Source: a bacterium
GTDB lineage: Bacteria; Actinomycetota; Acidimicrobiia; Spongiisociales; Spongiisociaceae
Direction: 5' to 3'
NCBI GenBank assembly: GCA_028821265.1
Contig: JAPPGU010000036.1
Location: 62,001 to 126,000, forward strand
Length of the DNA stretch: 64,000 nt
How positions within the stretch are numbered: the stretch's first letter is position 1; each line of letters starts with the position of its first letter. Position numbers and translations under genes: made by a program. The notes beneath the pieces are model-generated. The model was not told the origin of the DNA, made no database searches, and saw only the letters and a list, made by a program, of their open reading frames with translations. This document shows positions 11,312-19,062 of the stretch, in pieces.

Positions 11312-12630
11312 TGGGACTGGCCGGCGAGCGGCTCGGCGATCTCCGGGCCATCCGCCCTCGGGCCACGGGCCGCCTGCTCGGCGCCGTGGATGCGGCATTG
11401 GAGGAGGTGGATCCCCGCCGGTTGGTGCGCGCTGCGCTCGGCAAGGCGGAGGGTGGGCTTCACGCCGGAGGCCACTTCATCGGGGCGCGGCGGGTGGTGG
11501 TGCTGGCGGTCGGCAAGGCGGCCACCGGTATGAGCCGTGGCGCGGCGGACACCCTGGGACCGCTGGTGTCGCGGGGCCTGGTGGTGACCGACCAGGCCGA
11601 AGAGGCGCCTGGTTGGGCGGAAGTGCTGGTGGGAGGCCATCCGGTGCCCGATGAGGGAAGCGTCAGAGCGGCCGAACGCGCTATCGACATGGCGCAAGGC
11701 GTGGGGCCGGACGAGCTCCTGCTGGCTCTCGTGTCCGGAGGCGGATCGGCGTTGCTGGAGGCACCGGCCGAGGGCCTCAGCCTCGACGACATCCAGGACC
11801 TGAACGACCAACTGCTCCGCTCGGGCGCCCCCATCGAGACGATCAACCGGGTCCGACAGTCGGTATCGCGGGTGAAGGCCGGCCGGTTGGCGGCACGATG
11901 CCGGAGCCCGGTGGTCACGCTGGTGGTCTCGGACGTAGGCGACGACCCGGCGGTGGTGGCGTCCGGCCCCACCGTGACCGCACCCCGGAGCCCGGCTTCC
12001 TTGAGCGAGATACTCGACCGTTACCCGATCCGGGGCGGCACGGCGGAGCGGGTCCGGCGCGTGGCCGACGCCGGGGTCGAGCGCTCCGGTACCCACCGCG
12101 TGCCGGGCAAGGATCTCGCCCTGATCCTGGCTGACGGGATGACCGCGGGGCGGGCGGCTGTCCGGTTCCTGTCGTCGGCCGGCCTGGACGTGTCGCCGGT
12201 CCCCGAGCGGCTGGCCGGGGACACCGAGGAAGCCGTCCTGAGGGAGCTGGAAGCCACTCCGGCGGGCACGGTCCGGGTCCTGGGCGGAGAGACCACAGTG
12301 GAGGTACGCGGGCCGGGCAAGGGGGGTCGCAACCAGCATGCCGCCGTCGCCGCAGGCATCGAGATCGCCGGGAGCCGGCACCGGTTTCTTGCCTTCGGAA
12401 CCGACGGCGTGGACGGCCCGACCGATGCGGCCGGTGGCTGCGTGGACGGCGCCACGGTCATCGATCCGGCGCCGGCGCGCCGACACCTGGACGCCTGCGA
12501 CTCCTATCCGTACCTCGAGGCGGCAGGGGGGCTGCTCCGGACCGGGAGAACGGGTACCAACGTCGCCGACCTGTGGATCGTGGACAGATCGGGGAATGGT
12601 CCCGCCACCGAGCGGATCGTTATATCCTGA
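11311..12630 (+). CDS. Glycerate 2-kinase (GckA/TtuD family, MOFRL C-domain)
   Basis: This 439-residue enzyme probably phosphorylates D-glycerate to 2-phosphoglycerate. The DUF4147 N-domain holds V-L-A-V-G-K-A-A with the catalytic-region lysine, the G-G-H-P-V-P-D loop, and SGGGSALLEAP. The C-terminal MOFRL domain contains the G-G-E-T-T-V stretch and the N-Q-H box, ending with A-F-G-T-D-G-V-D-G-P-T-D-A-A-G-G. It overlaps the upstream deacetylase by one base, and an SDR starts eight bases later. A link to the distant glycolate oxidase operon at 48.6 kb (glycolate to glyoxylate to glycerate) is a metabolic inference only. Confidence 0.9.
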   Translation: MGLAGERLGDLRAIRPRATGRLLGAVDAALEEVDPRRLVRAALGKAEGGLHAGGHFIGARRVVVLAVGKAATGMSRGAADTLGPLVSRGLVVTDQAEEAPGWAEVLVGGHPVPDEGSVRAAERAIDMAQGVGPDELLLALVSGGGSALLEAPAEGLSLDDIQDLNDQLLRSGAPIETINRVRQSVSRVKAGRLAARCRSPVVTLVVSDVGDDPAVVASGPTVTAPRSPASLSEILDRYPIRGGTAERVRRVADAGVERSGTHRVPGKDLALILADGMTAGRAAVRFLSSAGLDVSPVPERLAGDTEEAVLRELEATPAGTVRVLGGETTVEVRGPGKGGRNQHAAVAAGIEIAGSRHRFLAFGTDGVDGPTDAAGGCVDGATVIDPAPARRHLDACDSYPYLEAAGGLLRTGRTGTNVADLWIVDRSGNGPATERIVIS

Positions 12631-12637
12631 TCTCATC

Positions 12638-13342
12638 ATGAGCGGTCCTGTAGCAGTCATCGTCGGCGCCACCAGCGGGCTCGGCGCCGCCCTCACCGGG
12701 CGGCTGATCCGCCGGGGCTACCGCATCGGCGCCACCTATCTCAGACCCATCGACACGGACGAGTTCGAGGAACGGTTCCCCTTCGATGAGGATCAACTGG
12801 TCCTCCGCCGCGTCAACGCCACCGAATCCGGGGAGGTCGAGGACTTCATGGCCAGGGTGGCAGCCCGGTTCGGGCGTATCGACGCGGTGGCCTGTCTCGT
12901 GGGAGGCTGGGCCGCCGGACGGGATGTGAAGGACACCGACGATGTGCGGTTCGACTGGATGATCGACCTGAACCTGCGGTCGGCCTTCTACACCGTGCGG
13001 GCCGCCGTCCCCCACCTCGAGACCGGCGGGGGCCGCATCCTGCTGGTCGGGAGCCGGGCGGTGGTGGACAACCCACCCGGACAGGCGGCCTTCAACATCG
13101 CCAAGGCGGGGGTGGTCGCCCTGGCCAAGACCGCCGCGGCTGAGTTGGAGGACGCCGACGTCACCGTCAACGTGATCCTGCCGTCGGTGATGGATACCCC
13201 GGCCACCCGCCGGGCGCTGCCTTTCGCGGAGTACGTCAAGTGGCCCACCCCTGACGAGATCGCTGCGGTGGCGGAGTTCATCCTGACTGGGGAATCGGGT
13301 GTCATGTCAGGAGCGGTCGTACCCGTGTACGGACGGGCCTGA
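12638..13342 (+). CDS. SDR-family oxidoreductase lacking the catalytic tyrosine
   Basis: This 234-residue protein has the short-chain dehydrogenase Rossmann fold: GATSGLG at residues 10-16 (Gly pattern TGxxxGxG-like), with an N-N-A-G-like position reading L-V-G-G near 87-90. The catalytic serine is present (S139) and so is the lysine (K156), but the tyrosine of YxxxK is phenylalanine (F152, in A-F-N-I-A-K). It may be a non-classical or inactive SDR, or a binding protein. The start is ATG 12638 with only a weak ribosome site, eight bases after the kinase stop, so translation may depend on coupling. Confidence 0.85.
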   Translation: MSGPVAVIVGATSGLGAALTGRLIRRGYRIGATYLRPIDTDEFEERFPFDEDQLVLRRVNATESGEVEDFMARVAARFGRIDAVACLVGGWAAGRDVKDTDDVRFDWMIDLNLRSAFYTVRAAVPHLETGGGRILLVGSRAVVDNPPGQAAFNIAKAGVVALAKTAAAELEDADVTVNVILPSVMDTPATRRALPFAEYVKWPTPDEIAAVAEFILTGESGVMSGAVVPVYGRA

Positions 13343-13600
13343 CGCGATCCTCCACCGATTGAAGCGTCTTCCGTCTCGCGGGACCTTTTTCGCGTTCTCG
13401 CCGATAGCGACCGGAATCGTCACATCCCCGCTATACGTTGCTTATCGCCAAGCACCGACGCTGGCCGGAAAAGTCTCACCGATCGGTTCGGCCAGCCCGA
13501 GGGAACATCAGGCTTCATGGAGCGATGGCCGATCCCGGCAACCGGCCGGGTATGGCCGACCACGCTCCGAACAGGAACGGTGGTGGCGGGGGAGGGAGCC

Positions 13601-13622
13601 CGGTGCGGAGCACCGTTTTTTT
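13601..13622 (+). terminator. Rho-independent terminator within repeated element A
   Basis: A 6-bp stem CGGTGC / GCACCG with a GGA loop is followed by seven T residues. It lies 260 bases after the SDR stop, so it either ends that transcript or forms the 3' end of the candidate RNA. Confidence 0.6.
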
Positions 13623-13623
13623 G

Positions 13624-13682
13624 GCGGGCGAGTTTTCTCTGCGGGCGAGTTTTCTCTGCGGGCGAGTTTTCTCTGCGGGCGA
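13624..13682. repeat. 17-bp tandem repeat, about 3.5 copies
   Basis: The unit gcgggcgagttttctct occurs three times without a mismatch (13624-13640, 13641-13657, 13658-13674), then partially as gcgggcga. It sits between the terminator T-run and the closing block of element A, and is absent at the same place in element B. It therefore looks like a recent slippage expansion. There are no spacers, so it is not a CRISPR. Confidence 0.9.
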
Positions 13683-13803
13683 GGCTCCCTGGTCGGGGGC
13701 GGGTTCACTCCCCCGCACGTGATGGACAATCCCAAGGCTCAAAAGGAATGACCCGACCGGAGCCCTTCACCAACGGTGACGGGTCCGACCGGGTCTTCTA
13801 TCG

Positions 13804-13876
13804 CAGCCCCGACCAGATTTGAACTGGCGTCTCCGCCTTGAGAGGGCGGTGTCCTAGGCCCCTAGACGACGGGGCC
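13804..13876 (-). tRNA. tRNA-Glu (anticodon CTC)
   Basis: The minus strand folds as a cloverleaf. The acceptor GGCCCCG pairs CGGGGCT (first pair G-U). The anticodon stem CCGCC/GGCGG closes loop CTCTCAA, giving CTC, and the T-loop is TTCAAAT. No CCA is encoded; the discriminator is G. It lies 27 bases downstream of the tRNA-Gln gene on the same strand, so the two are probably one precursor. It reads GAG codons. Confidence 0.95.
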
Positions 13877-13903
13877 ACTGCGCGTGGCGAATGATACCAA
13901 CCG

Positions 13904-13975
13904 CTCGGGAGAGAGGACTCGAACCCCTACTAACAGGGCCAGAACCTGTCGTGCTGCCGATTACACCACTCCCGA
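13904..13975 (-). tRNA. tRNA-Gln (anticodon CTG)
   Basis: A 72-nt minus-strand cloverleaf with acceptor TCGGGAG/CTCCCGA. The anticodon stem ACAGG/CCTGT closes loop TTCTGGC, giving CTG, with T-loop TTCGAGT. CCA is not encoded. It reads CAG codons. GatCAB encoded at 29.7-32.9 kb is the expected route for charging it with glutamine. Confidence 0.95.
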
Positions 13976-14012
13976 TCAGGCCCGCAAGATACCAGGTATC
14001 GGCAGGCCGGTG

Positions 14013-15209
14013 TCAACCGGACCGTCCGCCACTCCATTCGGCGCGGGGCAACCGCTTCTCCTTATCCACGAACGGCAGGGCGTCAACGGTCGCCGGGTGA
14101 GGAGCTCCGTTATGGTCGATCAACGAGACCGTCTTGCCGAGCCAGTCGCCGCCCGGCAGAGGCCGGTCGAAGCGCACGTAGCCGACTCCTGCCTCCAGCG
14201 AGGGCGACCAGGTGCCGATCGTGATATGCCCGACCGGGCCGTTCTCGAGGTGCACCTGCATCCCGGCGTCCGGTGCTGCGGTAGCGCAGACCAGGCCGAA
14301 CAGGAGCTGGCTGCGATCGACTCTCGCCAGCGCGGAGCGTCCGATGAAGTCCCCCTTGTCGAGTGCAACAAAGTTCCCGAGGCCGGCGCCGTACGGGGTC
14401 AGGTCCGGCTCGATATCCGTGCCGTTGTCCAGGATGCCGGCCTCGATGCGCCGTATGCCCATCGATGAAGACGAGCTGAACTCCATGCCGAAGGGCTCAC
14501 CGCAGGCGAGCAGGTATTCCCAGAGGGCGTCATGATCCGTCGCCTCCGGACCACTGTTGCAGTAGATCTCGATCCCCGCCTCGCCCGTCCATCCGGTCCG
14601 GGACACCCACAGTGTCTGTCCACCGATATCGAAGGATCCGGCGTGGAAGTACCTGAAGTCGGTCGATAATCCACCGCCGATCGCCGCGTCCAGCACGTCG
14701 AGCGACTTGGGTCCCTGAATCTGGAGGACTCTCGAATCCGGATCGGAGACTTCGGCATCGAGCCCCATGGCGTGCGCCGTGAGCCAACCCTCGAATTCCC
14801 CGTTCGCCTTCACGTACCAGAAGCGATCCGGCGCGAGGCGCATGATCACACCGTCCATCAGAACGGTGCCGTCCTCATTGCAGGCGATTCCGTACCGAGC
14901 CCGACCCACTGCGAGCGTTCCGACCCTGCAGGTGAGGACCCTCTCCAGCATCCTGGCGGCATCCGGGCCGATGATCTCGAGGGGCTTTTCGGGGACGTCG
15001 TACAGCATCACCCCGTTCCGCAACTTCCAGTACTGGGGAACGGGGTCCTCGTCAGGGTACGCCTTGATGGGATACAGGCGATCGCAGTACAGGCCGAAGA
15101 CGGTCTGATCCGTCACGTACCGGTCGGCAAAGGGCGATCGGCCGAGTCGGAACGAACTCAACCGGACCGAGCCGAACAACTCGACGTAGAAGTGTCTGTC
15201 CCCGGTCAT
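14013..15209 (-). CDS. GcvT-family aminomethyltransferase-like protein (DmdA-like)
   Basis: This 398-residue protein belongs to the folate-binding GcvT family: L-E-I-I-G-P-D-A-A-R near residues 78-87 and V-L-Q-I-Q-G-P-K-S in the middle are family hallmarks, and the C-terminal barrel domain is present. The opening (R-x-S-P-F-A-D-R, then Y-W-K-L-R-N-G-V-M-L-Y-D-V) looks more like dimethylsulfoniopropionate demethylase DmdA and related demethylases than glycine-cleavage T-protein. No gcvH or gcvP is nearby, which also argues against glycine cleavage. The substrate is unproven. GAGGTG precedes the ATG. It lies just downstream of nothing recognisable and upstream of the two tRNAs on the same strand. 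Confidence 0.8.
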   Translation of the reverse strand: MTGDRHFYVELFGSVRLSSFRLGRSPFADRYVTDQTVFGLYCDRLYPIKAYPDEDPVPQYWKLRNGVMLYDVPEKPLEIIGPDAARMLERVLTCRVGTLAVGRARYGIACNEDGTVLMDGVIMRLAPDRFWYVKANGEFEGWLTAHAMGLDAEVSDPDSRVLQIQGPKSLDVLDAAIGGGLSTDFRYFHAGSFDIGGQTLWVSRTGWTGEAGIEIYCNSGPEATDHDALWEYLLACGEPFGMEFSSSSSMGIRRIEAGILDNGTDIEPDLTPYGAGLGNFVALDKGDFIGRSALARVDRSQLLFGLVCATAAPDAGMQVHLENGPVGHITIGTWSPSLEAGVGYVRFDRPLPGGDWLGKTVSLIDHNGAPHPATVDALPFVDKEKRLPRAEWSGGRSG

Positions 15210-15494
15210 CTACACCTCAGAAAAGGGCCGGGTGGGGCGCAGGAGACGGTAGCAGCCCGACTCGTGGGCGCAGCCATAGCTTCGGCAAGGGCGCCCGGCT
15301 CCGCTGTAGCGCCGACGACTCACGACCCCGAAGAAAGTATTGGGATGTTCGCCACCAGCCCGGACCTGCGGTGATACGACCATCCCCACGGGGACTTCCA
15401 CACTCCGATGGGCCAAGGGTTGGCCGGTCCCGGTGTCGTGTTTATCCTCGCCATGCTGGTACACGGCCGGCGGTCGTACCCGGAAAGGCGTTGC

Positions 15495-17287
15495 ATGACC
15501 GACACTGCGCGGCTGAAACCGGACACGAGGGCGGCGTCGTCGATGGGCGTTTCGGTATTCTTGAACTCGTGGACTCCGCTCACAGTGGCCCTTGTAGGTG
15601 GCGCGGTCGGCCTTTCATGTTCCAATTCTGGGCTTACTCCACAATGTCTCTGGTTTGGCTCGTCTATCTGATCTGGACTCATCCCGGGCTCGTCAGACGC
15701 AGCGACATTTGGGCCTGGATTATTCGCCAACTTCCTACACGTGACGGTGTACTGGCAATGCTTAACGGCTTCAATTTGGCATTCTTCGTGAGTGCCACTC
15801 TGTTCCTGGACACCGCATTAGTGACGGTCATTACGGCTGGCTGGCTCATTCTCTTCGTCGCTTATCGGAAGCAACACGACCCCCGGTACCAGCGGATGAC
15901 TGGGCAACACTGGCTGCTACTCAGTATTGCTATGGCCGGGATTGCGCTCGTTACGTTTTCGCAGGCCGGTGGTATCACAACCGCGGGAGGTTGGCGTCTG
16001 CTGTGGGGTGTGCTGCTAGCCGCGGCGAGCGCGGTCTGTGCCTCCTGGATATCTTTTAGGTTTAGGTTAGGGATAGAACTATTTCATGATAGATGTAAGA
16101 ACATGTCAGACATATCTGATACTCGAAAGAATGAATTAGCCTGTGTATTAGCTGTTTCGATAGTAACAAGTGTGGCCAGCATACTAAGCGGCCTTCTAAT
16201 CGGTCTGATCGTCTTCCCAGGCGATACAGGACCTGGCACACATCTGGGCGGTTTCGTGTCAACCCCGGTCGTCTGGGTGATCGCTATCGGGATAGTAAGT
16301 GCGTTGGGAAACATCGCTTTCCGTTACGCAAACCTGGAAGCGACGAATCTGGGTGTGAACGCCATGCAGTACCTGCGGCCGGTCCTGTCGCTGGTCTGGT
16401 TGGCGGTCTTCGCTACGATCACGGTGTACCGGACCGACTTTCTCTGGGTCGGCGCCGCGGCGGTGATAGCGGCAAATGCTCTGATCAACTTCCGGTCCGA
16501 GGACCGGGCCGGCTTCAAGTGGCTTGTGCTGAGTCTGTTGGGGTTCGGGTTCGTCACATATATGCGCGACGAATGGTTCACCCACATTCCCGGATACGGA
16601 TGGTTCCCGGGATTCGGCGACTACTACGGTGTGCTGGGCGCGGGCGCGACGGTGTTCGTGCTCATCCTGTCGTTCCGTACCTCGCGCCTGACCGCCCGCA
16701 CCGCCAGCGAGGAACAGCAAACCTACATGCTGTGGCGGCGGCTCGACGCGCTATCCGCCGACAAACAGACCCGCCGCCTCCTGCTGAACCATGTTCAGAC
16801 CATTGACACGACCAGGAACATCGGCGAACTCGAACACGCTTACAACTATGTAACCGACCAGATCGAACATGCCGGGTTGGACCGTTCCGAAGCGGCGGAG
16901 CTGCAAGGGAACCTGGACACGCTGGTGAACAGCAAACAGAAAGGCCGGAATCTGGCCGAGCTGATCGTGCTGGTCATGCTGGCGTTCCTGGTGGCGGGTA
17001 TGGCCGTGTTCGCCCGCACCGAGACACAGGCGTGGCCCGCGCTGGTGAACGATGTGCTGTCGATGCTCTTGGCGTCAGCGGTCACGTTCATGACCGTTCA
17101 CCTGTTCGACCGACGCTCCGAACGTGACCTCCCCCTCATCACCGACGCCGGGAAGGTCATGTTCCGAACCGTCAAGACAGACGCGAAGCGCAACCCCAGG
17201 GTGGAACAAACCACCACGGTCGGTATCGGGTTCGCCGTCATCGGAATCTACGTATGGCTGATGGCGGTCAAATGGCTGCCCCTCTGA
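15495..17287 (+). CDS. DMT/EamA-like multi-helix membrane protein with extra C-terminal domain; apparent frameshift near its 5' end
   Basis: The main frame (from ATG 15617, 556 residues) encodes about ten hydrophobic helices like drug/metabolite transporters, then a 150-residue charged C-domain with two or three more helices. Translation probably begins at ATG 15495, which has GGAAAGG upstream; that frame runs through the hydrophobic TPLTVALVGGAVGL before ending, and a -1 shift near 15605-15616 would join it to the main frame at MFQFWAYS. This is either a real inactivating indel or an error in the sequence. A stretch around 16050-16170 is strikingly AT-rich compared with flanks, suggesting recombination or transfer. 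The function is unknown. Confidence 0.65.
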
Positions 17288-17858
17288 CCAGTCGGTCACG
17301 CTGAGCGGGTCGGACAGTCCGCCGACGATCAGGCCGCCGCGGTGTGTCGGTTTGGCAGCCATTCGCCTAGCTCCGCGTCCGGTCCCCGCTGTTCGGCCAA
17401 GTGCGCAACCAGGACGACCTGTCCCAGGGGGCCGGCAGACGACCGTTCCGTCCTGGGTCGTTTCCCAGCGGTCCCGTTCCGGCTGTGTGGCGTCGCCCAG
17501 GGCGGGAAACTCCACAACGGCACTTAAGGTGGTGGCCGTGTTCGGTGGACTCAGGCTTAAGCCGTTCCACGGGACGGGTCGGCGGGCCGCTAACCCTCCC
17601 CTGCGGGTGCTACTCGTCGGCGGGTTCCCGACGACGCGGCACCAGCCTTGATAAACGCGTTGTCTGCCTATGGTCCCAACTGGCGAGCCTCTTAGCCCTG
17701 TTCATTTGAACCCGTCCGTCGTCCCCGATGAACCGCTCTGGGCTGTTTTCGGCAGCACCCGAGGCTCCGACCTCTGACATGAGCAAACCATCCACAGAAG
17801 CCAGCACGCTGGTCGCCGCCGACGATCTGGGACGTCGGTAATGGCGAGTATCCCCTAG
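17288..17858. other. 571-base stretch with no recognised gene
   Basis: Short open frames exist on both strands but none shows a recognisable domain, good ribosome site or sustained coding character. The stretch separates the frameshifted membrane gene from tRNA-Glu(TTC). I looked for a duplicated tRNA 3' end that would mark an integration site and did not find one. It may contain decayed coding sequence. Confidence 0.5.
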
Positions 17859-17932
17859 TGGCCCCGACGGGATTCGAACCCGCGTTTCTGGCTTGAAAGG
17901 CCAGCGTCCTAGGCCGGCTGGACGACGGGGCC
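17859..17932 (-). tRNA. tRNA-Glu (anticodon TTC)
   Basis: A minus-strand cloverleaf with acceptor GGCCCCG/CGGGGCC. The anticodon stem CTGGC/GCCAG closes loop CTTTCAA, giving TTC, with T-loop TTCGAAT and discriminator A. CCA is not encoded. Its wobble U is an expected target of MnmA encoded at 38.2 kb. Confidence 0.95.
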
Positions 17933-18019
17933 TCTGGCTCCCGATCCTACGCGCTCCGCGCTGCGAGAACCGTCGATCAACGTTGGGAAAGTTGCTCGGG
18001 GACCGGAGGCTAGTGGAGA

Positions 18020-18790
18020 TCAGCCCTGTTCGGATAGAGCGGCGGCGAGCTCGTCCGTACTGAGCGACTCCTTGCGGACCCGCAGGTCGAGATAGATGAC
18101 CGTTCCTAGTGCGGCGGTCAACGGGATCGACAGCAGGCTGGCGACCTGCTGCACGAGGTAACCGGTCATACCACCGCTCACTCCCAGGACGGAAGAGAGG
18201 ATGAGTGCGATCACAGCCGACACGACCCCGATGAAGATGACCATGAGGACGATGACGAGCAAGCCGGCGCCGAAGACCCGCCAGCGCTCGCCCGCCACCA
18301 GGCGCCACGACCGCTTGATGCTCTCCATCGGACCGATGCCTTCGATGATCAGGGCCTCCCAGACCACCGCGAGCGACACGAGAACGAAGATCCCGGGGAT
18401 GATCAGAAGCACGAATCCGATGGCCATCAAAACCCCGGCCACGATCGTCGCCGCGATGATCGCGATGATCCTCCGGATTCCGGCGCTCATCGCGTTCCGC
18501 CAGTCGGACGGGACATCTGCATACGCTCCGGCAGCCACGAGGACGGCAGCCACGCCCGCCACCATCGAACCGACGACGCCCACGTAATACCCGAGCCAAC
18601 CGATGGGAGACGTGCACGTCGTAATGCCGCCCGAGTCCACGCTGCAGCCCCCGACCAGGCTGACGAGGAAGGGGATGAACACGAGCATCAACACGATGGC
18701 GAACATCGGGCCGAAGCGGCGCCGGTAGACGGTGAAGGTGGCGTCGACGATTTCGCCGACACCCAGCGGACGCAGTTGCAGTTGAGCCAT
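18020..18790 (-). CDS. Multi-pass membrane protein, GDPD-membrane-domain/DUF-like
   Basis: This 256-residue protein starts with a conserved-looking cytoplasmic segment, L-R-P-L-G-V-G-E-I-V-D-A-T-F-T-V-Y-R-R-R-F, then has about six hydrophobic helices. This layout is common in actinobacterial proteins related to the membrane domain of glycerophosphoryl diester phosphodiesterases. No catalytic motif is visible. The ribosome site is weak. It reads toward tRNA-Glu(TTC), with 87 bases between them. The function is unknown. Confidence 0.82.
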   Translation of the reverse strand: MAQLQLRPLGVGEIVDATFTVYRRRFGPMFAIVLMLVFIPFLVSLVGGCSVDSGGITTCTSPIGWLGYYVGVVGSMVAGVAAVLVAAGAYADVPSDWRNAMSAGIRRIIAIIAATIVAGVLMAIGFVLLIIPGIFVLVSLAVVWEALIIEGIGPMESIKRSWRLVAGERWRVFGAGLLVIVLMVIFIGVVSAVIALILSSVLGVSGGMTGYLVQQVASLLSIPLTAALGTVIYLDLRVRKESLSTDELAAALSEQG

Positions 18791-19062
18791 GCGCCCAGCC
18801 TACCGGACGGCCACAACGCTGTCCATGGTCAAGCCCTTTGCCTGCCCTCAGGAAGTACCAGACGATGCCAAGCTGCGGCGTCGCTGCTCTGCCAGAACCG
18901 CGTTACGGTCGTGGCGCCGGGGGCGGTGGGGGTTCGGCGACCAGTCCCAACCGCATGAGGTCGGGAGCTACCCGACCAGTCCGACGGGACACCCTCTCAT
19001 GCTTCCATCCAGCCCCGTCCTGCTAGGCTTTCAATGGTTGGGTAACGGAGGGGACCGGACGG

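Larger units (their letters stand above)
13386..13696 (+). ncRNA. Candidate structured RNA / conserved intergenic element, copy A
   Basis: No gene fits this stretch. It resembles the element at 26472-26715 in order and spacing. Both begin TTTTTCGCGTTCTCG, reach GTCAC about 23 bases later, share a CCCGAGGG block, and have a central hairpin (GGAGCG 13519-13524 pairing CGCTCC 13563-13568). CAGGAA then follows 3-4 bases later, with a G-rich run containing GGGGGAGGG, a hairpin with a T-run (13601-13622), and GGCTCC-CTGGTCGG. The hairpin sequence differs between copies while pairing is kept. Copy A carries an extra 17-bp repeat expansion before its end. The strand is assigned from the T-run. An RNA is inferred, not shown. 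Confidence 0.4.

Noticed and set aside
13624-13682. CRISPR array
   Set aside because: Units are directly adjacent without spacers and no cas gene is present.
15210-15364. Glycine riboswitch ahead of the GcvT-like gene
   Set aside because: The expected paired aptamer cores were not found in the leader.
17288-17932. tRNA-Glu integration (att) site
   Set aside because: No duplicated tRNA 3' end and no integrase were found.
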